Shown here piece by piece: positions 36,341-47,060 of a stretch of 64,000 nucleotides of DNA; the stretch's first letter is position 1, and each line of letters opens with the position of its first letter. A program made the position numbers and the translations under genes. Origin of the DNA: Fratercula arctica (taxonomy: Eukaryota; Chordata; Aves; Charadriiformes; Alcidae); assembly GCA_947846985.1 (NCBI GenBank), contig CANTUZ010000006.1, forward strand, positions 48,403,207 to 48,467,206, read 5' to 3'. The notes beneath the pieces are model-generated. The model was not told the DNA's origin. It ran no database searches and was given only the letters and a program-made list of their open reading frames with translations.

Positions 36341-39300
36341 TTAAAAACAAAACAAAACAAAACAACACAACGCTGCATGAGTTCAAGAGGGTAAAGGAAA
36401 GTCTGATGAGATCGTGTAGGCATTTGGCACTGTATTGTCAACAAAGGTTGCTTTAAACTTAAGGTGATCTGTGGATGTTGAGGTTACGGTTCTGTAGCTT
36501 AGTTTCATGTTCTGCAAATATTTTTTGGATAGTAAATGCTTTGCACACCTGTTTTGCCCAAGTTGAGGACCTGTTGCGTGGGAGCAGGGTATGGCAGATG
36601 CATAAAGATGAAGGATATTCTCTCCGTTTTGCATTCCTGGCTTATTCAGGTTGTTGCTTTTTTTTTTTTTTTCTTCTGTGGGCTGCGCTAAGGTAACACC
36701 ACCGCGTGCATGCAGAATAGCCCTCAAAGCACTCGTGTGACTGTAAGAACAGAGTATTCTGTCCTAGGTGTTTTAAATTTTCAGTAGAAGCCTGAACACA
36801 ACAGTTCATAAATCTTGCGTAGTCCTTCTTTTGCAACATTAATGTCAAGTTTTTGCTTTGAGAAAGAATGTTTTCCCAGTAGCCCTTTTTTCTTCCAACA
36901 GACAGTTTTAACGTCCCAGGAAATATTATCTTCCTGCAGAATTATTCCATTATTTTATCTTCTTATCATTCAGTGTTTTTTTTTCCCCCTGACATTCAAC
37001 CTGTGCTTTTCTTTTGCTTGACTTTACCAGTCTCTTCCTGGCCTGTTTCTCGTGCTTTGCATACCAGCAAGGGATAAAGCTTTGTGTCTGTTTTGGGTTT
37101 TGCAAGAATGCTTAAGCTATTGTAAAATTTGCAAATGGTTTTCTGAGAGCTGAAATGGTAACTTTCTAGTCACTGAGAAGCTGTATTATTATTTTTTCCC
37201 TGAAGTTATTCTTTATATACATGCAAGCATGTTATACTGGGATTCAAACATGTGTCTTGGACCTATTTTAATTGGGAATAACTCTGTTAATGCCAGAGCA
37301 GATTTCTGTTCACGGTGAACATCTATTACACTGCTTTTTTTTTTGGTGTGTGTTAATAAGTATGTACGTACTACACAGAAAACATACACCAGCAAATTCA
37401 ATTTTGATCCAGAACTTAATTTTGAAAAAAACCAGCAGTAACATTCAGTAGTGTACAGTTCTAAACACCATTTCTGGTGTGGCAGTCAGAAAATTGGTAT
37501 TGTTTCGTTCATCTCTTTCTTCATTCAGGATCTGGCTTGAGCTTACAAGGCTTTGCTGTTGGGAAATACATCCAGCCTAATTTTGATCTTATTTTTCATG
37601 CTGTAACTGATGAGCTGTTTCACTGCTGGTAATAAAATGGTATTGATAAAACTGATGTAAAACAATTTCAGGCCTGCTATACTTAATTTGTGCCTTTTCT
37701 CTGTTAGTGTAGGTGAGCTTAGTCAAATGGAATTTCTCTTGGTTTGCATTAGTGGAAATGGGGCAAGAATTAGAGCTGCATCATTTTTTTAAATCAAAAT
37801 GTTCTGTCTGTACGCGCATGCAAACACACACCTCCCCCCCCCAGTACAATTTTTTTTCCATTGCCATCAATCGGATGTACTGGGTTATTTCCATGCGTGC
37901 TTGTTTTTAGAAACTGTCCAAAATAATTGGTGATTCAACTAGTATTTTTTTAAGGGGGGGAAAAAAAAAGGTGGAAAAATTAACATTACTCAAGATACCT
38001 GTCAAAACCACTGCTAGTGAGAGAACTTGCATTTCTTTTTATGTTATTTATTTTTAGAGAACTTTGTGCTTGTTTAAGTTACGAAAGGTGCCAGATTGAC
38101 AGCCCTGGAGGCTGGCTTCACTTGTTCATTAGGAAAAGAGATACGGCCCGGGCAGCCGGTGCACGAACCTCCTTGCTGTGCTGTTCCCACGTGTCACAGT
38201 TCTGCTGTGAAAACCCCCTTTTTGAGGATCCGAGGGTTTCGGTCCTGTTCACTCCTTGCCTTTCCCTCCAGCATTTTCTTCTAAGGGCACAGCATAATGG
38301 TCTTGTGATGATTAGGTTTGCACACTAAAGACTACGCAGAGACCTTTATTTGATTTCACCAAACAGCCGTCAGATGGTGAAGGCGGCTCGGGGCTTCCAT
38401 CAGTCAGTAATTCTGGCCATCTGGTCAATCAGTAAATATAAGGTCACTCTGCCGTCACGGCAGGTTTGTTTTGCACTGCGTACAGTAAGCTCAGAGAATA
38501 AAATAGCTCTTGGTTCAGTTCCGTTGTTATTCTGCTGCTTCTGTAAATGCTTCAGACCTTCGTTTCTAGGGAGGTTTGCAGCCTGGGTGTGACAACTGAA
38601 AAGAGCAAAGCCCAGAACAATAGGGCTTTGACTGCCAGCCGTGAATTGATTCCTCATTCAAGCGAGCGCACTCAGGGCCCTTCAAAAATGCACTGCAACT
38701 AACTGAGAATATCTTGTATTTTTGTGGTTTGGGCTTTTTTTGGTTTTATTGTTGGGTTTTTTGCTTTTAGAGTCGACATCCATTCCTTCACATGAGTTGT
38801 TGGTTTCAGTCTTCCTGTGAATTAAGTACTGTTTACTGCGGAGTGCGACAATATTAGCCCCAAAAGATGTAATTACTGTATATTTTAATTTTATGATGTT
38901 GTACAGGAGTTGTAATTGATTTTACACTGTATTGTGTTGCTAGATGATCACGGTAGTTTTGCTTGCTTGCTAAGTGTGTGTAAATATGTGCTTGCCTCTC
39001 TGACCCACAGAGGACAGAGTTAAATTGACAAGTTCAAGTTAAAGCAGCTTATTTCAGTTTTCAGGAGGCACAGTAAGAGAGTAAGAACGAGAGGAGCATT
39101 ATTAATATACTACCCATAAAAATTTGGTTTTTTTCAGGGCTCCCTTATGTGCTGTTTATTAGCATATGTAAAGCATTTTTATAAAGGGTTTCATTATATG
39201 TATCCTTACTATAAGCATATGATTAAATAAGTATAATATTTCTTAAAATAATTTCCAGCAAGTTCAGATCCCTTCTGTAATTAATCTGGGCTTTGGATCA

Positions 39301-40195
39301 GCTCAGAAGTGTGTGTTCCTTAGGGTTTCTTCTTGTGTTCTGATGTTGATTTTTAGATCAATGTGTATGCAGTCACATGAAACATTTACAGACCAGGTCT
39401 GAAAGAAGCAACTGCTATTTTTTGCTGAGAAGGGCGATAGGGAAATATCAAGAGCTTCCATACAGAACACGGCATGCTTGCATGGGCCAGTAGGAACTAA
39501 AACGATAGTGTCCTGAAAGTGAATTTCGGAACGGTGTCTTTTCAGTCTCAAGCTTCCCTTTCTTAATGAGAGGGGGCTTCTTGGCCACCAGGTCTACCTG
39601 TCTTGCTCGGCTGTAGGAAGGACGGTCGTCTTTCAGGTCTGTGTTTTTTGAGCAGGACTCTGAATAATGCTAACGAATGCTGTAATCAGCTGCAGTTATT
39701 AACTGGGGTTCTCTAACAAGAGGTGGTAACTCTGAAATTCCATTGTAAAAATGCTTTCTCCCCGCTTTGTGTTCGATGACCTCAGTCCTCAGAACAGAGT
39801 GCCTGTTTGCTCTCCGGACAATTATTAGCAGAACATCATTGGGTCCCTTCTTGGGTCTTTTTGAATGATAATAGTGAGGGTTTCCTGTGACAGCGTTTCT
39901 TACACAGATTGGCTCTATTCACCAACCGGGTACAGTAACAATGGGTAATTTAAAATAATTCATTTTATTGCTGCCTCCTGTAGATTTTTGACTTTCATTT
40001 CAAAGTGGTGAATCTAGAGAGCTGGAGAAGTATGTTCTGATCACTATCCTGGTGCTGTGAAAAATATGAGATTCAAATAGTCCTGCAGAGCCATCAGCAG
40101 CTGGATCAGCACAGAGCACTCTTTTGACTTCAGTTTAAGTCATTCCAACATTTTTTTAGGTGCTTTTAACTCTTTTATTACAGGTACGCTATTTT

Positions 40196-40197
40196 TA

Positions 40198-40231
<34 letters not shown>

Positions 40232-40237
40232 TTTTTT
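40196..40237. repeat. (AT)n microsatellite joined to poly-T
   Basis: About nine AT dinucleotides followed by T24, ending at AAGCTTG. Confidence 0.85.
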
Positions 40238-40725
40238 AAGCTTGATTTCCCAGTTTCTATGGGCTCATCAATCAGGGTTTGGGATTTCAGTTCTACAGAA
40301 ACATCCTTGCTTAACATAAGCATATTAAAACTGACAAAACTGCAGAAACTGAAGCATGATAACAGTGAATTGCTCTCCATTGGTGAGAATCCACTGCAGG
40401 ACTGAATATCACGCCCAAGACTCCGAGCTCCCAATCTGCTTCATATTATTGTTGTTTTGCTGTTATAATCCTTTCCAGCTCTTAGAGGTATGTTGCAGAT
40501 GATTGCATCCTAATATATATGCCTGAAAATGAAACAAGATAGCAACATCTTGATGCAATAAATAGAACTGAAATTGAAAATGTAGTAGATGTATAGTAAA
40601 AGGATGTTTGCAAAGTGTCCAAAAACTTTTTCCTCATAATCTTGATCGTAAAGCTACTTCAAACTTTGAAATTACACCAAATGTAGAAATAAGCTCTTGT
40701 CGGCAGTAGGGTGTATCGGATTCAA

Positions 40726-40764
40726 GTATTTTGGATGTTCTTCTGGAAGCATATTTTTCCAAAA
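40726..40764 (+). repeat. Dispersed 39-bp direct repeat, copy 1
   Basis: A segment starting GTATTTTGGATGTTCTTCTG and ending TTTTTCCAAAA matches 42370-42408 with a single mismatch. Sequence on either side is unrelated, so it is not obviously part of a larger repeat. Confidence 0.8.
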
Positions 40765-42369
40765 GTTGTCAGTTTTTCCCCCGGTACATCATTCTTCAGG
40801 GTGCGTGGTAAGTGTTATTTTGGCTGCTCCTGTACCTCTTGTCTCTGAAGTATGTCACTTAGTGGAGAAAAGTAAAGAACTGAGGTTGATGCAGAGGGAA
40901 TATCTATGTGGTTTTAGCAATTCAGGCAAAAGAAACCAAGGTTTATATAAAGTTCTTATGCAGATATGACAGTAGTTCATAATCTAAAGAGTGCTCTGCA
41001 TTCATAGAAGGTCCTGACAAGGTCTCTCTTTCCTCCTCCTTCAAGTACTGGAAGTTTTCTGGAAGTGGCTGGAATTTTTTTCCACCTCTAGACAGGGATT
41101 GTGTTCCATGGTCCTGGTGGAAAAGGGTGGTGGTGGTGAAGGAGTTTATTTTATTTGTCTTTTTCCTTTGCTTGAAAAAACAGCATCTCCACCACAAATG
41201 AGGTGGTATCATGCTGGGACAGTATCCTAAACAGTGTCCTGTCTTGCAGCGAGTTGTTGAGATGTGCTTTATAAAGACAAGCACAAGCAAGGTTGCTTTC
41301 TTGATTGCAATATCATTGTGATCAACGTATTTAGAATTTTTTTCAAAGTGTATTGTTGGTTTTTTGGGGGTTTGTTTTATTTGACGCCTCCCCCCCGGCC
41401 TGGTGTATTAATTAGTCCCTTCAAACTTACAATATTCCTAATATTCCACTAGATTTAGACACTGCGTGACTAATGGAGTAATGTTACATTGTAATATAGT
41501 ATGTTTCAAGTAATGATGAAAAAGTAGGATAAAATAGGCTTTACTGGAAGAATTCCTACTTTTCAGTGATTGTGTGTTGGGTATCTTTTGCTCTTGGGTT
41601 GTTTTTTATGTACCGTTGTCACTGTTATTTATGTTGGATTCAAGCCAGCAGGAGGAATAAGTTACCTAGGACGCCTAGGCCAAATAAAAAGGGCACTGGC
41701 ACAATACCTGCGCGATAACGCGCTCCCGTGTAGGAGGTAGTGAATTTTGAAGAATGTGAAACGGGTCTTTGCGGATTCGTTCAAATCTGGAGACTTTCTT
41801 AGTTCTCCTGCTGTTCTTAGTTGTTCAGGGTGACTCTATGCATTTCCAGATTGTCCTAATATATATGTTATTATGTATCATATATCCCGAGGTGTATGAA
41901 GCAACTCTATAATAGCGGAAGGAACTTTTCATGAGTGTTTGAATAATTTTCCATGGCACTCACATGTTTCTAATCGTAAGGCCAAGCAGGCTGTGGGGGG
42001 GAGAAGGCGTTCTGTTTGAATTTACCCTTCTGAAACTATTTATGAGTTGTTAAACTCATAAAAAAGGCATTCAAACAAAACATGATAGACGCAGAAAGTG
42101 TTTTATGTCATGGCACGTGCACATGCTTTGGGAAGAGGTGAAGTGCACCGCGTAAAGACTTCTGCACCCTCTTAGTGATGTTGCTTTTGTCACACGGGTT
42201 TCAATGGTTATTGTGAGCTTCCCTAGTCATGACAAGCAGTTAAAATTTAGCACGTGTACGAAAGTTGTGGGTTGGTTGGCTATTTTAGCCTTAATTACTG
42301 AGGAAACGAGGCTTCTGCAGTTGTGCTGTCTCTGTCAGAAGAACTTGAGAATGTTGAGGCAAATGTCAT

Positions 42370-42408
42370 GTATTTTGGATGTTCTGCTGGAAGCATATTT
42401 TTCCAAAA
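42370..42408 (+). repeat. Dispersed 39-bp direct repeat, copy 2
   Basis: Matches 40726-40764 at 38 of 39 positions and lies 1644 bp downstream in the same orientation. The difference is TTCTGCTGG here against TTCTTCTGG in copy 1. No family assigned. Confidence 0.8.
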
Positions 42409-42945
42409 CACTTTATCAGAGATCAGTTGGTTTACGTAGCCGTAAATGTAGCTGAAGATATGTCTTAGGTATAGAGGAGAGGGATCAAACAATTTTAATT
42501 ACTTTTCAGTGACTTCATTTCTTCATATCCTAAGATTAATTTTTAATTACACAGGAAGCTGTGCAACCCTGAGGAAGTGTGGACATGTCCACGCTTATAG
42601 AAGAAAATGCTGCCTGGTTTGCTAAAGAGCACACTTGGTCAGAAATACTGTGATTTCATTACCTCTTATGGTATTTTTTAGCTCTCGTTATTTCAGAGAG
42701 AAAAGAAAACCAACAACACACCTCTGTAAAGATGTAGTTCAGATGTATTTAATGTCTATATCATAGTTACAACAATTTTTAGGAAATCTCCTGGCTGTGG
42801 AATTTATCGAACTGGAAACAATAACTACAAAAGTGTTCCTTTTGCATTTGCAGCAGTCGGAGAAACAAGAAAGATTAACTTGATCTACATCAGGGAAGTA
42901 GTTAGGAACCACTGGCAACCAGTGGCTAGCTCCGAGGAGACTTCT

Positions 42946-42950
42946 CGTGT
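42946..42950. repeat. Target-site duplication, left copy
   Basis: CGTGT directly before the LTR. It matches the five bases after the LTR exactly and defines the left integration boundary. Confidence 0.85.
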
Positions 42951-43515
42951 TGTCAGGGTGGACTAGGACCATGCGGCCATTCACTCACACCCCACCCCCG
43001 TTTGGATGGGGGAGAGAATCGGAAGATCAAAAGTAAGAAAAACCTTGTGGGTTGGGATAAAGACAGTTTAATAAGTAAAGCAAAAGCTGCGCACGCAAGC
43101 AAAGCAGAACAAGGAATTCATTCACTGCTTCCCATGGGCAGGCGGGTGTTCAGCCATCTCCAGGAGAGCAGGGCTCCATCATGCGTAATGGTGTCTTGGG
43201 AGGACAAACAACATCACACAGAATGTTCCCCCCTCCCTTCTTCTTCCCCAGCTTTATATGCTGAGCATGAAATCATGGTATGGAATATTCCTTTGGTCAG
43301 TTGGGGACAGCTGTCCCAGCTGTGTCTCCTCCCAACTTCTTGCGCCCTCCCAGCCTACTCATTGGTGGGGTGAGGAGCAGAAAAGCCCTTGAGAGCTTAA
43401 CAACAACCCAAAGCACCAGTGTGCCATCAACGCTGTTCTCATCCCAAAGCCAACACGTAGCACCACACCAGCTACCAGCAAGAAAGTCAAGTCCATCCCA
43501 GCCAAAACCATGACA
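42951..43515 (-). mobile_element. Solo LTR of an avian endogenous retrovirus (ERVL-like)
   Basis: A single long terminal repeat of 565 bp, oriented on the minus strand. I recognise it as a family abundant in neoavian genomes from 'ggatgggggagagaatcgga' at the left and 'ccagctttatatgctgagca' near 43247. Read on the minus strand it starts with TGTCATGG and finishes with CCTGACA, giving canonical TG...CA ends. A TATA-like CATATAAAGC (43251-43260) and a degraded CRE-like site beside it (about 43265-43276, where related copies carry an intact one) mark the promoter. ATTAAA (43067-43072) fits the polyadenylation signal. The flanks carry an identical CGTGT. The 5-bp duplication is typical of ERVL. 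No internal retroviral sequence remains, so this is the product of LTR-LTR recombination. Family name from memory. Confidence 0.92.
43251..43260 (-). promoter_or_regulatory. LTR TATA-box region
   Basis: On the minus strand this reads CATATAAAGC, a TATA-like element about 255-265 bp inside the LTR. A partly decayed CRE-like site lies just upstream in LTR sense (plus-strand 43265-43276). In an intact LTR this would start transcription toward lower coordinates. Activity today is unknown. Confidence 0.5.
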
Positions 43516-43520
43516 CGTGT
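43516..43520. repeat. Target-site duplication, right copy
   Basis: CGTGT directly after the LTR end (..CCATGACA). It pairs with 42946-42950. A sixth base does not match, so the duplication is 5 bp. Confidence 0.85.
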
Positions 43521-46499
43521 TCTTCTCTCTCAAGAAAGATGTGTGTGTTCTGTGTAGTAGTGCTGGAGCTTTTTGCTCAAATTCGTAATTTTTTTGGGTT
43601 TTTTTGAGTCCACTTTCATATTTACCTCAGGGCTGTGTTTCAGTTGGTGCAGAGCCACGAGGTACCTTTGGACCCGCATTGGTACTAGGGGTCCATGCTT
43701 GCAGAGTGGTGCCGCAGCTGCTTCTGCCTTTTTCCAGTTTCACGTTTCTGGTTATATTTTGGTAATATACCGAAGATCTTCTTAGCATTCAGGAGAATAG
43801 AAAGCATAACCTAAAGTTAACTAAATCCATCCCTGTAGGAACAGTCATAGAAAGCAGAGCTGAGATTTTTAGCCTGAATGTGACTGTGAATCTGTAGTGC
43901 TGTGCATAGTTTTATAATAGCTGGCTTTGTCAATTTGTATATATATTCATCTTTTTCTTCAAATAGTGCTTGTATAAAAGTGGCATTTCTGCTGTCTGTG
44001 TAAGCTCAGCTTTATGTGCCTTCGTAACACAATTAAGTTTTCCGCATTTTATTCCTGCTAGTGCTGCAAAACGGGGCTGAGTCAGACTGTATTTGTTCTT
44101 GTGCTTCATCAGCAGAAATGTTTACCAACTTTCTAGTTATATTTTATTTGTGAAAACACGATGAAAGTAATGGGGTTGCACTGGTATCAGAGTATCAGAT
44201 TAATTTGACCTGAGTTGTTATTAGCATTGATTGAGACATATGAGCAAGAAATAGTCCAGTTAGACTTCCACTGCCCAAGGCTGAGTTTTTAGGGCTGACA
44301 GGAAACAAATATACATCTTTTCACTTCTAAACTGAGTATATTTGACCTGACAGTCTGAGAGTTACAGTAAACCCGAATGATGGCGGTTGGTTGTGCAGCA
44401 GAATGGTTTTTTCTCTCTCCTCGTGGAGGTGATGCGTAGATGTCCTCCATCGACTGCGCTCTCTTCTCCTTTGCTCTCCCTTCTCTCTTCAGGTCTCTTC
44501 TCAGTATGCCTTGCGTGGAAGGAGGACTAGGTGGACTGTTTGGGTTATAGATATAAAACTATTCCGTCTTTCCAGTACATTAAATTACAGATACTATATT
44601 ACTCCATGGTACTTCTGGCAGTGTAGAGGACTCTGGTGCCTTGCATGCCCTCCCTGGGACAAAGGCTTCGTGGCCATTGAGCTCTACGGGACTGTAAATT
44701 CAGTTCTCAGTTAATTCCTGGGCATTCTGGCCATCCACCTGTAAACTGTAAGCGTAGCTGGTCGTTAACTGCCAGATAATTAGACAAACCCATGTCCTCT
44801 ACACACCTAAACAATAAAATGTTTATAACTCTTGCTTTGCTGATATTGAGATTTTTTTTCTATTTACTGTTTATATACTTACCGGATTACATGTAAAAAC
44901 CATAAAATCCTTTATATTATCCATAAACATAATAAAAAATGCTGCACTACATAACTTTGACTTAGTCAATAATTCTAGGCTTAGCCTGAGGGGTTGAAAA
45001 GAAAATTATACCTGTTACAAATTTTAATTATGCCATAAACTTTGGGAAATAGCTATTGATCTTCAGCATCTGGGATCAGAAGTGTTGTCTGCTTTTTTTG
45101 GTTCTTTAGTTTGTGAGTAGCATTGTCATACAGGATAAAAATAAAAAATGGCAGAAGAGATGAAGATGTACCATATGCAAGTGAGAATATTTTGGTTTGT
45201 TTATGTACTAAAAATATTTTATTGCTGAAGAGCTTTTTGTTTCTTATCAGATTTTTTGAGCTATCTCCAGAGAAATTTGCATTTGAGATGCAAGAAAGCA
45301 ATTTCTAATTCTGTCAAAGACCCTTTCTCACCGTGGGACACTCTAATGTATACAGTATGTTTCTTGTCTTAGAGGTACATTTAAAATTGCAATTCAGTTG
45401 ACTTTCCGCTGTTGTGGAAAATTTACAATTCCAAGGGCCAGATGAGGCAAAGGTTGAAACCTTATTTCTGTGCTTTTTGCCTTGAACCTGGGCTGTTAGA
45501 TGATGGGTGTTAGTGTAAAAATGTTAAGTCCGGCTTAAAATAGTAAAATTGAAATTGTGATCTGATAGGAAATCAGTGGCAAAGCTGGCATTGCTCTTCA
45601 GCTCAGTGAGCTCTTACTGGGATGTCGTGGAGCAGGAGGAAGAGGTTTTTAATGTGTTTGAATTCCAGAACAGCGTGCAGTGAGTGCGGCGTTGGGAATA
45701 CAGACTACCTTTCCAGTCATAATAAGGCCTAGAGCCAAATGTGTTGTTTTGTGACGTCTGCTTACGGTTCATGAGGTTTGACTGGAGGTGAAAGAAGAGG
45801 GAGAACTGAGGTGATTCCCGAAAATAGTCATTTTAGGCGACTGGAAATACAGGCTATATACTCTCATTAAAATTTCAGTACGAGGATCCCTGTAGGCAGA
45901 GTAGGATAAAGTTCCCTTTCTTTGCCCTCATCCAAAACGGTCTTTGAGGAGATACTGCTTGGTGCCCTCCTGTTGAGGTGAATGGAGGAAGATAGTCTTT
46001 CCTCTCCAGGAGAACTGGAGTTACAGAGAGGAAAATGGGTTAGAGAGCTCCAAAGAACTGGCCCTTGGAAGGACAATCGAGGGCAACTCACCGCAACGGC
46101 AAAGAGCAATGGAGACTCTCAGATCTCCTGAGTAGGTGCCTGTGGGACCAAAAAGTGCTTGCTTTTTCTCAAACATCTACATCGTGTAAAGCAAGGAGGT
46201 AGTTTGTGTGGTCCTGAGAATTGTGCCAAATTAGTGCTATTTTAGTTGGCTCGGTACAAAGATACAACGAACTGAATCGTGGTGCCAAATACTATGTCAA
46301 TGCATCCATGTTAAAAGGAAGGATGTTTGCAATGCTATAGCATGTGGGTAGGCTGCTTGGTAAAGGAAACTCCCAGAACACCCTTGAAAAATATTGTACT
46401 TTTCTCCCTGTTTCAGCAAGGGGTGGATGCACCTCTGTCCCTTCTGCTTGTTTTACTTAGATTCTCGTCTTTTTCTCTTCATGCACCCTGCGGTGAGCA

Positions 46500-47060
46500 C
46501 TGGTACCAAACGGCATCTGAAGTTTCTCAAGCTTTACGCACGTTGCGGCGATGCTGTGACCTCTTATTCAATAAGTAAACTAAGCAAAGTAGGACAAAGA
46601 TGACTTCCGAGAGGCAGCTTGTAGTGGCTGGTGCCAACTCTTCGGCAGGAAATTGCTCCCTCGTAAGAGTATCTGCCAGTGGCGTATTGATGCTCGAACC
46701 CTTCCGGCTGACTTCACTCTGCCCAGCCTTCAGAAAAAGGGGTAGGAAAAATATCGTCGAGGCTTGCAGGCATTCGAGGTGGCCAAGCTGACAGGTTGCG
46801 CTCCAGCAGGTAAACGGAAGCCTATTAAGAACACACAGAGACAAAATGTGTCGTGTGAGCGTCGAGTGTTTTGTCGGGATGAACCTCGGTGAGGAAGACA
46901 GCTGTGGCCATTTCAAGGACACGGAGCAACGATGCAGTTTCGGAAGGCTTTCTATAGCAAGTTCTGGCTTAAATATTTTCATGGAGGACTAAATGTCTAA
47001 ATCAACGCGTGCATCTGTGTTCTCTTTGCGGAGCAGGACTAAGGTGCGTCTCTCTCTGAC
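46500..47060. other. CpG-rich patch without an identified gene
   Basis: About 28 CpG by hand count over 560 bp at about 47% GC, close to the non-depleted expectation. It holds a short plus-strand open frame with a true ATG at 46600 (63 codons, MTSERQLVVAGANSS...) and donor-like sites CAGCAG|GTAAAC (46810) and CTAAG|GTGCGT (47043). A 151-codon frame lies on the opposite strand. None is recognisable. A minor promoter, noncoding-RNA start or enhancer are possibilities. Confidence 0.2.

Larger units (their letters stand above)
31899..42945. other. Mostly noncoding DNA
   Basis: Apart from the exon candidate at 33.5 kb, the G-rich minisatellite, the CpG patch and the 39-bp duplications, I see nothing assignable. 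C and A/T homopolymers occur at 37826-37843 and 37957-37970. Confidence 0.6.

Noticed and set aside
43002..43533. Three open frames of 77-123 codons
   Set aside because: They lie in the solo LTR, which has no coding capacity. The LTR structure explains the sequence.
46527..46982. 151-codon minus-strand frame
   Set aside because: It lies in the CpG-rich patch where stops are sparse in several frames. No domain seen.
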